Shown here one piece after another: positions 10,738-22,658 of a stretch of DNA of 64,000 bases. The DNA lies in NCBI GenBank assembly GCA_027604505.1, contig JADIIX010000003.1:124001-188000 (forward strand), written 5' to 3'. The stretch's first letter is position 1. Every line of letters starts with the position of its first letter. The translations under genes were made by a program, and so were the position numbers. The stretch comes from Gonapodya sp. JEL0774. Lineage: Eukaryota > Monoblepharomycota > Monoblepharidomycetes > Monoblepharidales > Gonapodyaceae. Below the pieces are notes generated by a model that saw nothing but the letters and a program-made list of their open reading frames with translations, made no database searches and was not told the origin of the DNA.

Positions 10738-12538
10738 TCACCACCACCCACCCAATATTACATCCGCAGCCCTCCCCGCCGCCACTTCGCCACTCCTCAC
10801 TTTCCACTCCAATGTTCCTACCATACCTTCCACTATGCTGCTCCGTTTGAGCCGTCCAAGCAGTTCATCCCCAATCTGCCTCCACATCGCCCTCACATAT
10901 TGCCGTCCACGCTTACGAGAAAGCTCCCCGGACTCAGTCATAGCGCGGTGGAACTCAAGCATGGTACTCCAGCACGCGTCGAGACCTGCACGGGTGACGG
11001 AAGAAACACGGGTGGCTCGCGGACGCCAGTGGGACGATAGAGGGGGCAGATACATTAAAGCAGATCGGTAATCGGTCTGAAGAGAGGGCAGTCGAGTACA
11101 CATCATTGGTTAGAATGATTCCATGCGAAAAAGAATACTTGCACTCCCTTCTTTCGCACGCACCTGTGTCCTAATCGCCTGTGCCTCTAATTCTCCATCC
11201 GCTTTATTCACAATAACCAAATCTACCAGTTCCATTATACCCCGCTTAATTCCCTGGAGCTCGTCACCACCAGCTGGCGGTACCAGCAAAACGTACATGT
11301 CAACCATGTCCGCCAAAATAACTTCCGACTGACCGACACCAACTGATTCGACAAAGATTGTGTCGAACCCGGCGGCTGGAGGGAGGGGTGAGGGAAGGGA
11401 CCGAAGTAGAGTAGTTTACACAACGGTCGAAATCGAATCATGGTCTGCAGTGCTAAGTAGCAACGTCGACCCTAACCAAAGCCAACTATAGTACCCAGCT
11501 AATCAATTCATAACTTCGCTGATGCGCGATCGACCGGGAAAGTCTCCAGTGCCTTGTCTCACATCGCACATGAACTCACCTTCACAGACTACCATGGCTT
11601 CCTGAGTGTTTCTTGCCACACCCCCCAGCGTCCCGCCACTAGGAGTTGGTCTCACATAGGCTCCATCTTCTCTGCTGAGGATGTCCATCCTCGTCTTATC
11701 ACCCAATATACTTCCGCCCGTCCTGGAACTGGACGGGTCGATGGCAAGCACCGCCAGCCGCCTATTTTGCGATTTCACGAGCCACGTGCCAAATGCCTCG
11801 ATGAATGTGGACTTGCCCACGCCAGGTGGACCGGTAAAGCCGATTCGGAATGATGTGCGACGGGAGGCGGAACGATTTGGGCGGTTGAGCCGGACGAGAA
11901 GGAGAGAGAGGAGGTGGTGGGCTTGGGCACGGTCTGATGGGAGTGTGGATTCGACTGGATGGTAGCGTGCGGGGAAACACAAAATATATCTGAGGTCTTT
12001 AATTAAATATTCACTTTCCGTCGGCACAATTCCACGAATCTGGCGAGCAGAATTACCCAATAAATGTATGCGTCATCTCATAGGACTCACCAAGAGTAAT
12101 AGCCTTAGATACGGCTCTCCTATTTCCTCTAATGACACCTTCGTACAACTGGCGGGTCTCATCCGAGATTGGTACCCCATCCACAACAAGAAGGTCCTTG
12201 ACTTCCTGAGATTCGTCCCCGCCGACAGTCCACTGCTGGTTAAAGCAACGAGGCGAGGTGGATAAACCCTTCCTCAAGGTAATGTGAGTGGCACGGGTTG
12301 CGATTCGAGCTCTTCTCGAGGGATCGGAATGGGACATCACTGCCGACGACACCTGGCGACCCTGCCTGAGAGCGGTTGACGGTACAGACACCGCATAGTT
12401 TCCGAGCAGGGATGAAAACCGTAAAATGGATGGCAGGCAATATGTTGCCCGAGGGGTGATTCCTGCGGAGACAACGACCGGAACACCCGATCCCATGAGC
12501 ATCCTGGCGATTCCCGTCGCAACACTCGCTAATGACAA
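10738..12538 (-). CDS. MeaB/MMAA-type GTPase, methylmalonyl-CoA mutase chaperone
   Basis: G3E-family GTPase that loads and protects adenosylcobalamin in methylmalonyl-CoA mutase. Four exons (12091-12538, 11580-11954, 11164-11375, 10738-11076) join in phase to about 457 residues. Motifs in order: [22 protein letters not shown]-loop [66 protein letters not shown], then NKADG for guanine binding. The C terminus has the helical dimerisation part ([17 protein letters not shown]). About 130 extra N-terminal residues, rich in Ser and Arg with few acids, look like a mitochondrial leader. This implies a B12-dependent propionate pathway in the organism. Confidence 0.95.
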
Positions 12539-12795
12539 TTTCCCTAGAGTAGAAGTGCTCGCGTGGCTCGATTCAATTCCGTTCAGGGAATTATGGTTTG
12601 GATCTTTTCAGAAATGAATCCTCGATGTGTTTGCGGAGATTCAGCTTCATGATGACGAATTATCGTCCCCAGCGTGTGCGTCATGGTTCACATCAGCATT
12701 GGCAAATATTTAATTCGTATTCACAGGAATTACTAGTATCAATTGCCACTTTCGTGAAATTCCCATTTTGACGTACCCTCCCACGATGCGTAAAT

Positions 12796-15700
12796 TCACC
12801 TCCATCCGTTCGCCTTCTGCGCAATCGAGCCCCACTCAGTCTGTTTTCTGTTCCTGGGCCCCCAATCCACTTTCGTCCCGGTCGCTCTCCTCTCCATCTC
12901 CTTCAAATCCCTCTTCCCCACGCCAATCGCTTCCCATCCCCACCATCCCGCCCCTACCCAATTCCTTCGCAAGTGCCTCTGCACCTCCTCGAGTGCGTCA
13001 CGGGGACCATGGTCGGCCAGACGAAGGAGACGGCGTAACGGAGCGGGGTTACCATCTTCGTCCAGGTCCCGACAGAGCCTGTGAAGCGGGGTGAGGTAGT
13101 GCAGGCGGGGAGTCTCGAGATAAAAGGGCCGGCGAAATGCTTGGAGGGATTCGAGGGCACTGAGTGCAGATTCGTGGTCGCCAATTCTATTTTGCAGTAA
13201 AATTGTGAGGGAAATTGCGAAGAAATGTGAATCCAGAGTTTTCCGACAACACCACCACCCAGTGCACAACCCACCTCGCCCAGCCGTTCACCACCTTACA
13301 CCATGCCTGCCCCCATGCCTCCCTTCCTCTTCCATCCCTGTTCCTCATCCTCTCCCTTGCTCCCTCGTCCACGTTGCCCATCGCGTGTTCCTCCTGGTCA
13401 TCCCACAAAATCAAATCCTCCCACACCGACTTCCCTGTGTCTCTCATTAGCCCTGCGTCGTTCACAACGGCATCCAAAACGAGAAACCGCGTTGGGGGGT
13501 CGGGAGACAGGCCCAGTCGCGCGTGAAGTTTGGCAGACATGGTGGGGACATTGGGGAGGGTGGATGGGTGCCGGTGGTGAAGAACTAGGTAAGCGTTCAG
13601 AGTAAAGCGCGAGAGCAGAGGGGTGGTCGGTGGAGTGGGTAAGGGCGGAGGTTCAAGTGGAGGTAGTGCAGGTCTCGTAGGGGAGATTTTGGAGGAGACC
13701 GACACAACACCAATTGCGTTTTCGGTTATATCCTCATCAGTCGGCCCAAGGTACTCTTTCGATACTCGATCTGCGACATTCCGTATGCTCCTCTTGCCGT
13801 CCTTCCTTTCTGCCGCCCCGACAAGGTCCTGTATCCCCACCTCCGCCTCTCCCACCTCCCTGCCATCCATATCCTCCTCTAACCAATCATCGGCTTCCTG
13901 CATTATCCTCCCCTCCTCGATCAAGTCCTCCCGTTGAACAACCTCCCCGACTCCCACCAACCCTACAGCTCTCTCGTGCTGGTCCAAGGCCCACTCGAAG
14001 ACGGCTTGGGCCTCGACAATGGCGTCGTGATGGGAGAGAATGGGGGAAAGGAGGGTAGGAAAGACAATGTCGGTGGTGGGGAAGGATGAGGTAGAATCGG
14101 CGGCTTGTGAGAGGAAGGTGAGCCGGGGTGTTGGGTAAGGATGGTCACGGTCGATGGGAGAAGTTGATGCGGAGGATGCAAGTCGATTTGCCTGTAGCTC
14201 CGAAATACCCAAATTGGAGACCCCGATCTGCCCGTCTCGCACAGACTCTGCTTTCCCACACGAATCCATGTCTGTCCCCAAACCTTCGTCCACCTCACCT
14301 TCCTCGACCTGCACTTTGCCCCCAACGTTCCTCCACGACGCTATCAAATCCTCCGCATCCTTCAGGTCACTGCCGTTTTTCCCATCTGTTGTCCCATCTC
14401 CGCTGACATCCACAAACTGTCCATCTGTCTCTAACCCATCGTCCTCGTCCTCCCAATCGTCCCGGGAGCCCGATTCCGTAGCACCCCGCTGGTCGGGTGC
14501 AACGGGCAGAGGTCGCGCCACAGAGATCTCTGCGGTGCCTTGGGCGTACTTGGACTGGATCCACGCCGCAAAAGGTGGATCGTCGAGCTCTTCTTTGGAC
14601 GTGAATAGACACGTGACCAAGTGGAGGCTGTGAGCACGAGCGTTCGCATGAGTGCCTCCAACGTTATCATTCCGCTCACCTTGTCCGACTTGATCCCCAG
14701 CACGCCCGCGTCGACTATACCACTCCTGAAAATCCATTTCCCTTTCCTTTCTCCTCTTCTCCACATCCTTGTACCAATCCCCCACCGCATATCCATACGC
14801 CCTCACCAAGTTCCCCAGCACCACACCGTCAGCCTCCCCTGCGGCGACACATGCATTCCAATACTCCCGTGCCGCCAGTAAATCCCCCGCCCGGCCAGCA
14901 CAAATGATGAGTGCGTCGTAGGTACGCGAGTCGGGTGCGATGTTGGACAGATGCATGCGTGAGACGAGGGCAGGGATGTGCGGGCGGAGATTGCGATTGG
15001 ATGCGAGGGACCGGAGGAGGGCATTGTAGGTGGCGAGGGTCGGTACAAGGGCGCGATCGTCTGTCATTTCGGTGAAAAGATCGAGCGCGCGCTCAGCTGA
15101 GCCGGTTTTGGCACATGAGGAGATGAGAGATGTGTACATATGGGTGTCTGGTTTGATACCAGCCTCTGTGCGTGCGTGATCAAAAGTACGCCACGCTCGC
15201 TCGTGCTCGTTCGCGCGGACGCAAGCTGAGACCAAGGTTGTGAATGTGTGCAGATCGGGGTGGACCCCGTGGCGTTTCATTTGGTCGTAGAGGGCGAACG
15301 CTGCACTGAGTTTCCCAGAATCAGAGCAGGCGCGGATGAGACAACCATATGATGCAACGTCGGGTGTGAGAGGGGGAGACGTGGTTGTCGAGCGGAGGAG
15401 GCGGAACGTGCGGGCGGTGGCGGAGAGGTTTCTTGAGAGGGAGTGGGCGTGAAGAAGAGAGTTGAATATGGGCAAGGTGGGTTGCATGGGGATATGGGGG
15501 ACGAGATCGAAGGCGTGTTGAGCGGCTTGTGGGTTGCGGAGCACGGCGTGGGCATAGATGAGGGAGGCCATATGCCGGGGTGTGAGACCGGACTGAGAAG
15601 GCTGGGAGAGTGAGTCGGAAATGAGAGTGAGCTCATGAAGGGCGAAAGGATGGTTGAGAATGGACGGGTTCGATAGGGCGAGGTGGAGGGAGTTTTCTAG

Positions 15701-16449
15701 TCGGGAGAGGATACTTCGTGGAATTGAGGAGATGGGAATAGAGAGGGTGGTGGATTGTTCGGAGAGAGATAGGGATGTGGAAGTAACGTCAGATTCGGTG
15801 CTTGGATGGGGTAGGGCGGTGGTGGAATCGAACGAGGAGTGTAGGAGGCCACGTTGTTGGCGGGATGAGGAGGATGCGGACAGGATGATGGATTCTGCGA
15901 AAGCCGCGAGTTCAAGTTGCTAGGTTGTCGGTCGTCATGGCAGTGATAGATTTATTTCCGAATTTCAATTTGTAATGGAGATGGAGAGATGAGAATAGAC
16001 AATTAAACAGGGGAACACGTCAGACAGTTAATCACGCACCTGGATTTGCTGGACTTTTTCCTCCTTCTGAACTTCGGCAACCAGCTTCCGGTACTCATTG
16101 ATTTGAATCTCGGCTTCTTTTTCACGTTTCCTGATTGAAATTTCGGTGGATGTGGGGTGGAGGAGGAATTGAGAAACGTCTTCACCTGCCGGAACTTTTT
16201 GCCATCTTCATCCGGAAACTAAGTCCCCGCCACTCACAGTTTGTACATGCGCTGTTTCTTTTGCCTCAGTTTCCCCTCGGACTGCTTGGAAGCACTTGAC
16301 GCGGATCGAGATTGAACATACCAAGAGGTAGGGAACAGAAAAGGCAGCAGCGCCGAGCGCTCGGTTGCCAGGATGTGAGATCTAGAGCAAGAGCAAGACG
16401 CTGCAAGTGCGAGCTTGGAAGCATTCGATGCGCGGCATGTGGACAGCAT
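12796..16449 (-). CDS. Mitochondrial pentatricopeptide-repeat protein
   Basis: Long helical-repeat RNA-binding protein. The Met at 16449 opens an Arg/Ser/Ala-rich leader (LALAASCSCSRSHIL) fitting mitochondrial import. A short intron leads to WQKVPAGEDVSQF and a basic coiled segment (RKREKEAEIQINEYRKL). Another intron (acceptor ACCTAG near 15920) leads to the large exon (13187-15918). There PPR units are plain: PTLPIFNSLLHAHSLSRN, DVASYGCLIRACSDSGKL, DLHTFTTLVSACVRANEH, DTHMYTSLISSCAKTGSAE, TLATYNALLRSLASN. The C-terminal half is acidic and low in complexity. A final exon (to 12796) adds RIGDHESALSALESLQAF. Likely a mitochondrial RNA processing or translation factor. Confidence 0.82.
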
Positions 16450-17226
16450 CGAAAATGCAGGCGAATAGTTGGTTGAAAGTCTTTGATTTGGGTTTGGTGG
16501 GTGGGATGATGGTGACCACGAAGCGCACTACGTAACAGGTCCCCACCACACCCCACCCACCACTACCGCACCACTATCCCCCCCCCCCCTTCCCCCTCTC
16601 CGACCTCCCCCCACGCTCTCTCTGCTCAACAGGCTTAAATTGCTAGTCTGTGTTGTTTTTGTGCATTGAGCGTCACGGAGTGTCGAAAGTTGTCAGGTGA
16701 GGAGGTCTACCTGGTACATTCTTGCCCCTGCATGGCCATGCAACAGGTGGACCTCCTCATGCCTGACAAAGTGGAAGTCATTTTTTGTTTGCCGTGTAGT
16801 CTGATCGGGATTGCTGAAACGTGCTGAGTGCATGACAGTGCGTTCAGGGAACGTGGTTCCGAGAAAGGCAGGGGGCACGCGCAGTAGTGGAATGCTCATG
16901 CACTTATGCGATCAAGCATGTCGTCATTTGTGTTCTCTGTGTGGTATAGTACTTTCGTTCTACGGTGTCTCCCCTCAAGTTCCATTTCATTTCGAGGACT
17001 TGGGGCAGGTGATGCTGCTAAAATTGGGAAATGGGGGAAAACTAACTTATCAATGTAATGTCATAACATGAACAGAAATTGCAAAACTGGTAACGATAGC
17101 AAATCACATTGAAATACATACTCCCGGTGGGACGTTGTCAACACGCAGGATGATGCGACGGAGGGTTCGTTCCTGGTGTCTGTTCGCAGCCAGCGAATTC
17201 AGCGAACTTTCACTCCCCACCAACTA
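16450..17226. other. Gene-free stretch between the divergent PPR and p24 genes
   Basis: 777 bases with C-rich simple sequence around 16550-16610 (including a run of 12 C), the hairpin at 16690-16769, and no frame I can support as coding. It must hold the promoters of both neighbours. Confidence 0.6.
16690..16769. repeat. Inverted repeat able to form a long hairpin
   Basis: Arms 16690-16713 and 16744-16769 pair over 24 bases with one G-U-type mismatch and one two-base bulge. The 30-base loop holds a second perfect palindrome, TGCATGGCCATGCA (16729-16742). It lies in the gene-free stretch between the PPR gene and the p24 gene. It could be a small-RNA precursor, a terminator-like fold or a remnant of a tiny mobile element. 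Confidence 0.8.
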
Positions 17227-19186
17227 ATGTCTATCGCCCGCCAATCGTACCTCTCGCAAATATCTGCACTGTTTTTGGTGCGTCGCTCTTCCCAATCCTG
17301 CCCCCCCACCCGGCCAAGTCACCCGGTCTTACACCTCCAATCTGCAGCTCACTCTGCTGTTCTCCCTCGCTCTCCCAACTTCAAATGCCATAAACCTCCT
17401 CCACCCGTTCTCCATTGTACGTCATCCCCTCCTTTGTGAAAACCACCATTTCCAGCCCCCCAATTCATTCATCCCTCTTTCACTTTCAACGTATACCCAA
17501 ATTCATTTCACGCTCCCTGACGAATTAGCTCCTCCAAGCCGGTGAACAACAATGCTTCTTTGAATCTCTCGAGCCTTCAAATGTCAGGAAACTCGCGTAC
17601 GAGGTCTGGGAAGGCGAAAACTTTCTCGTTAATGTCCGGATTATGGGGCCAGTGAGTACCACCAACATTGACCCACATGAGGGACACAGAATAAAAGTGA
17701 AGACGGACTAAATGAAAGGGAGGTGGGAGGAGTGGGCTACCGAGTGAGCTTGGTGGACATGTGGGGTGAATGGTGGAGCTCAGGGTATGATTTTTCTTAG
17801 AGAAGAGCTCAATGCGCTCGGATTAGTGGTGAAAGAAATGTGGTCCCCCAACACGTTTCAAATGACTCTCGTGGAGCCGAATGATTTTCAGTCACCCAAC
17901 AACATTTCGAGCCATCTGGGAGAGATATCTGGTCGGTTGGGTTCAACAGGATATGAAATGGTTCTCGTGGAGAGACGTCAATTCACCTGTCATGTGTGCC
18001 TTGAGCGCAAGCGAGGATGAAGATGGTTAGGCCACCACGGCATGTGCGATTCAGGAAATATGGATGTGATTGGTGCACTGCCTGTCTGTCTGAAATAAGC
18101 TTGAAAGCGCACTTATGCACGTATAGTCGGAAGACGGAATACGCATTGACGTGAGCTCCAATACTCCGCCGCCTGCCCGCTCCCCAAACCTCCCCCCCCC
18201 CAATACCGATCCCCTCCCATCCTTCTAGGACCTTCAAATCTTCTACGACCGAGATGCCTCTGATGGCGACTTCACCATCACCGCTCGCATGCCTGGCGAG
18301 CATTCCTTCTGCTTCCAGAACCGGTGGTCTGATCCGAGCAGAGTCAGCTTCGACTTGGTCGAACCCGAGACTGTAGCAGCGCCAGCCAAGGCTACGGTGA
18401 GTTGACTCAATATTGGGATAGGGAGTCGGTGGAGGGAGCTCGCACGAGGTGATTGGGACCGCAAGCTGGCACTTGGCTAAGACTAGATCTACTCGGGAAC
18501 GTGAGGGGAATGTGGAAACTGCGAGTGATTTCTAGTCTTGAATCTAAGATTGGGGTAGACTTAAGCGTGAGCGGGACAAAACGTTGGAAACGTGTGAATT
18601 GCCGGTGGTTCGAATTGTCGAACCGTATTTTGCTGCACCTGAGTCGTCCAGCATTGGCATAGTTCCGTTGGGACCAACCTTTGTCTCCATATACTCTGTG
18701 TGGTTTCCAGTGCTGTGAAGGATGTCTTGTATATCTGACGTGGCTTTATCGTTGCATTTCCGCAAACGCGTTCCCTCCCGCTCTCCGTGCCTCTCGGCAG
18801 GTCCTCACCCCCCTGCTCAGCTCCATAGAAAACATCGCAATTGGTGTCTTAAATATGGTGGTCGTGAGTTCAGTTCAATTCAATCACTGGGTCAACGTCA
18901 CCTATTCACCTTCGAATTCAAACAAACATTGACAACCTCCTCATCCTTCCTCCCTGCTTCACTCGAATCTCAGCGCATTGATCACTTTAACCTCATCCAA
19001 AAACGCTCCATCTACATCGCCTCGCACCTCTCCTCCTCCGTCAACCGCCTCTCCCTGGCGAAACTCTTTTCCGTCCTCCTCTCTTCCGTGGTCACAGTCG
19101 TCGTTGTGAGAAGCTTATTTGCAGAGACACCTGGAGGGTCGTCGAAGGGGGGCTATAGGAGTAGAACGAGGGGATTTAATATATGA
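17227..19186 (+). CDS. p24 (emp24/TMED) family cargo receptor
   Basis: Type I membrane protein of COPI/COPII vesicles with a lumenal GOLD domain. Met at 17227 starts a signal peptide split by an intron (SALFL joined to LTLLFSLALPTSNA). The GOLD domain follows over three exons: AGEQQCFFESLEPSNVRKLA, YEVWEGENFLVNVRI, then FYDRDASDGDFTITA and GEHSFCFQNRWSD (the second cysteine of the conserved pair), then the strand SFDLVEPE. Next come a coiled-coil part (VLTPLLSSIENIAIGVL, then IDHFNLIQKRSIYIAS) and one membrane span (FSVLLSSVVTVVVVRSLF). The cytosolic tail is longer than usual and Gly/Arg-rich. The intron at 17652-18228 is unusually long (577 bases). Confidence 0.85.
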
Positions 19187-19396
19187 GATCGAAGTTCCTT
19201 TGGGAGAACGGGTGACTTTCCCTCCAGCCTTCTATTCTGCACTTCACGATACGAGACTCGTTGGGCAAATCTGGACAATTCCAGCCGATCCTCATGAAGG
19301 CTGCCGGTCTTGCTGTGGAGAGTTCTTGCTCCTGGTACCTTGCTCCTCTGTGGCCTTCGCTCATTATTTTCGAAACTCTCAAATAATACCCAGATA

Positions 19397-20028
19397 ATGG
19401 TGTCGTTCTGCCCCTCATGCGGCAACCTTCTTATGGTCCGCAAAAGCGAAACGAACGAATACTATTGCAATGGTTGCCCGTACTTGTATCCAATAATGAG
19501 ACCTGTAAGTTGGGATTGCACTAACTTCCATTGTCAATCCGCAAGTGAACGCTGAGATCTTCCAATACGTAGGAACGCAAAAGGGTTCTTTTCCAGAGAA
19601 AGAAGATGGACGATGTCTTGGGTGGGGAGAAGGCGTGGGAGAACGTAGACCAGGCAGAAGGTGAAGAACACCGATGAACCTGCTCTAACACTTTTACCGC
19701 TGACCGCAAATATTTTTTCTGCAATAAACTGCATGTGTTATGCTGCTTCACCCTTTCCTCCTCCCGCTACTCTCGCCGCCCCCACCCCGCAACATTTCTA
19801 ACATTCCCCGTTCTCTTATCAACGCACATATTTGTCGTTGTTACCTTCACCTCACCACATCCTCGAACCGGCTCCTCAATGCTTGTGCTCCCACCATCAC
19901 CAGCCCAGTGCCCTAAATGCCAACATCACCGCGCGTACTTCATGCAAATTCAAACTCGATCCGCAGACGAACCCATGACCACTTTCTACAAATGTGTCAA
20001 ATGTGGTTCGCAGTGGAGAGAGCAATGA
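19397..20028 (+). CDS. RPC11: RNA polymerase III subunit RPC11 (RPC10/POLR3K)
   Basis: Small TFIIS-like subunit for RNA cleavage and termination by RNA polymerase III. Three exons (19397-19504, 19573-19660, 19904-20028) give 106 residues. The N-terminal zinc ribbon reads CPSCGN then YYCNGCPYLYPI; the linker is RKKMDDVLGGEKAWENVD. The C-terminal zinc ribbon AQCPKCQHHRAYFMQIQTR continues into RSADEP, carrying the catalytic Asp-Glu pair, then TFYKCVKCGSQW. Length and all motifs are standard. It converges on the OB-fold gene. Confidence 0.97.
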
Positions 20029-20323
20029 CAGTTGGTTTTGCTCCTGTGGTCGGGGTGTCGCAGCGGAGGGGAAGTGATGTTCCATATGGAGGGTGAGAAT
20101 GATTTGGAGGCGAACGGCATCGCACCGCAGCGTGGGCACAGAGCAAAATGAACTTTGGTTGAACCAAAGGAAGTGGAAGAGCGGAGATATGGCTCACCAA
20201 ATAGTAGAAAGGCACGCATTTTGCCTCATAACACACGAAGGTGATAGAAGATGATACCATGCAATGTAACTGTACAAATTTTAATTATATACATTCCTCC
20301 GTGGTCAGTTCAAGGTTCTGACG

Positions 20324-22597
20324 TTACAAACCCAAGGTTGCCAAGAGTTCTATACACTCTGGAGCTGGATTATTCGCCCACGTCACTGCATCCAATCGAA
20401 AAAACGGTGAGGCGTTCGAGCTATGGGCCACACTGTCGGAACTCTGGGTGATCTTTGCCACCGCACACACCACCTCTTTGCCGACCATTCCGCCCAGCAC
20501 ACCAATCTGCTGTGCTTCGCTCATGCTCGCAAACTCCCCCGGGGCAACACCAGCCACACCCACAGCAACGGTGCCGTCACACTGCACGGCAAGACAAGCG
20601 GTGCCGTCGTCCAGACAAAGAAAGAGGGAGAGGGATGGCGTTTGCGAGGATTCGGGGAGGTCCAGGGAGCAATGGGAGCAATGGTAGCTGTATGCCGAGT
20701 CCAAGGGTTGAGAATTCAGCGTGCGGCCACAAGTGACGTCTGGTGCACGCGAGATTGTGGCGAATGGAGAGAGAGACGCTGCTAAGTGCATCCGACAGTG
20801 TCACTATTGATCCAACTCACGTCTCAACTGAACTACTCCCTCCACCCCACTTCGCACTTCGCGAAAGCCCCGGGTAGCCCCCTTGGTCTTCACCTGTACA
20901 CCCTCTCCGGACCAACCGGTGATGAAGGCCGTGCAGTAAAAGTTCTCCACGGATTGATTCAGCGCCTCTACCAGCAAGAGTGGAGTTCGAACTGAGGGGC
21001 TCGTGAGAATGCCGGGGAGAGTGCTGACTAAAAAATTGGAGCGGAAGGTCCGATTCGATCGAGGTGTTAAACGATGGAGTGGAGGCAACTTGAGGCTCAG
21101 CTCACCAGGCCTCATCCTGCCCTGATCCGCGTGGTCCACCACCAAACACACCTTACTCCTCCTCGAAGAAGGTGATGGCGCAGTGTACATCCCCTCCAAG
21201 AACCATACCTGTCCGGGACGGATTTCCCGGTTCAGGTGAGCGGGAAGGTCGAACACGTTGACATCGATAATTCCCGTGCCATCCGTGATACGGGCGATAA
21301 AACGGTTGCGCGCGCCGATGGGAAACTAGAAAGGCGTGGTGCGAGATGTGATGCGACGGCGGGGGGAGTTGGGACAAACAGGGAGAACCGCACATACGTT
21401 CTGCGACAGAAGTTGGATTTTGGCCAGGAGGGAAACATTCTGCATACCAAGTGTCAGGTTCGTGATGTAAATGCGATCAGAGTACGTCGCTAGATCTTGT
21501 TTGCCATCTCTCGGAGGCACAAGGTGGCCGGCTGAACTAGAAGGCTGATAGCATGAAGATGAGCATGAACCAAAGATTTCAAAGCACAGTTTTCGCCCTA
21601 GCTTACATCCGCCGGAAGAGGAGGAAGGAGGAAGAAGTACGTTTCTGGTCCGATCTCCAACGAGGGCCGGTCCAATCGGAGGTAAGGAGACGGTTTCGCA
21701 TTGTGGACCAGGAGGGTGTCACCCTCCTGGAAGAGTCGTGTGTAGTGGATCATTTCATCGTAGAGATACAAAACTGCTTGGGCTTCTGTAACGTCTTTAA
21801 GTTCTATTGCCACTCTCGAGGTCTTGTCACTACGCTGGCTGCCGATTAACTCGCGTGGTCCGACTACTTGCACTGTGAGTCGCAAGTTCGACTCTGCAGA
21901 CGAGTTACTCCCGACTGGAAGTGGTCCAAATCTCGAGATTATGTCTCTGTCCTTGCGCTCGTCGACTATCAAGAGAATTAGTTCCGTTGGCAAAAGCCGG
22001 GCTAGATTGGACAGAAGACGCAGCCCAGTGGCTCTCATTCGTCGGTCCCGTGTGAAAACGAGGGGGTCATCCGCAAGTGCAGTGTACTTGTGGTGAAGGA
22101 GCATCTCCACCCGGTCCTCTGAATCAACGTCCGCGAGTGTCAGAATCTTGGTTTTGCTTGTGGAGTTCAGTCCCCGACAGGAGAGGACTCGCGTTTGGAC
22201 CAAGGCTTCTGACGACGGTGAGCGTCGTTCGAGAAATGTTTTAATTGGCGTGAATTCTACCAGATGTCACTCGTTGAGCTCTCAAATCAATGAAAGTAGT
22301 AGGAAGTCCGACACACTTTCGCCGAGTTGAACTCCCCCTGCGCCCTCCTCGTCCCACTGAAGATGAAAAATATCAAGCTGGGAAATATCCGAACTAAGAA
22401 ATTCAAGATGCAATCACCCGCAAGAGCATTTCCTGTTCGATCACAGCTTCAGAGAGACCAGCGGCATACTCAGTGAGCAAGGAAGCCAGAGAACTCGCTG
22501 TTGAACTCCACGTAACCGGTTTTGGCCTCCTACGAGATTTTGCAACGACGCGGAGGGCGGATTGATGTTTGGTGACAGCGAGGTTGAAGTCTTCCAT
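20324..22597 (-). CDS. Multi-OB-fold protein with zinc-ribbon-like C terminus (RPA70- or SHLD2-like layout)
   Basis: Met at 22597 (MEDFNLAVTKHQ) starts a chain of at least seven exons, all joined in phase by eye, about 600 residues long. It holds three OB-like units. The first has TSRVAIELKDVTEAQAVLYL, YDEMIHYTRLFQEGDTLLV. The second has YSDRIYITNLTLGMQNV, then RFIARITDGTGIIDVNVFD and REIRPGQVWFLEG. The last is CDGTVAVGVAGV, preceded by cysteines TCGRTLN...YHCSHCSLDLP that could form a zinc ribbon, as in the third DNA-binding domain of RPA70. I infer a single-stranded DNA-binding protein. Whether it is an RPA1 paralogue, a shieldin-2 relative or a telomere factor is open. One intron is only 40 bases (22378-22417). 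Confidence 0.6.
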
Positions 22598-22658
22598 TTG
22601 AGTTGTTGAATTACATTACAAACTTTTCTCATCGCAGTCATCCGGCAAACATTCTCAT

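Noticed and set aside
13215-14881. Several long plus-strand frames rich in Ser and Pro
   Set aside because: They lie antisense to the PPR gene and are by-products of its GC-rich codon use.
16550-16610. C-rich run as a possible G-quadruplex or telomere-like repeat
   Set aside because: It is an irregular simple sequence without a periodic unit; nothing supports a telomere.
18601-18660. GGTTCGAATTG, recalling a tRNA T-loop
   Set aside because: No acceptor stem, D-arm or anticodon arm can be placed around it, and it lies within an intron of the p24 gene.
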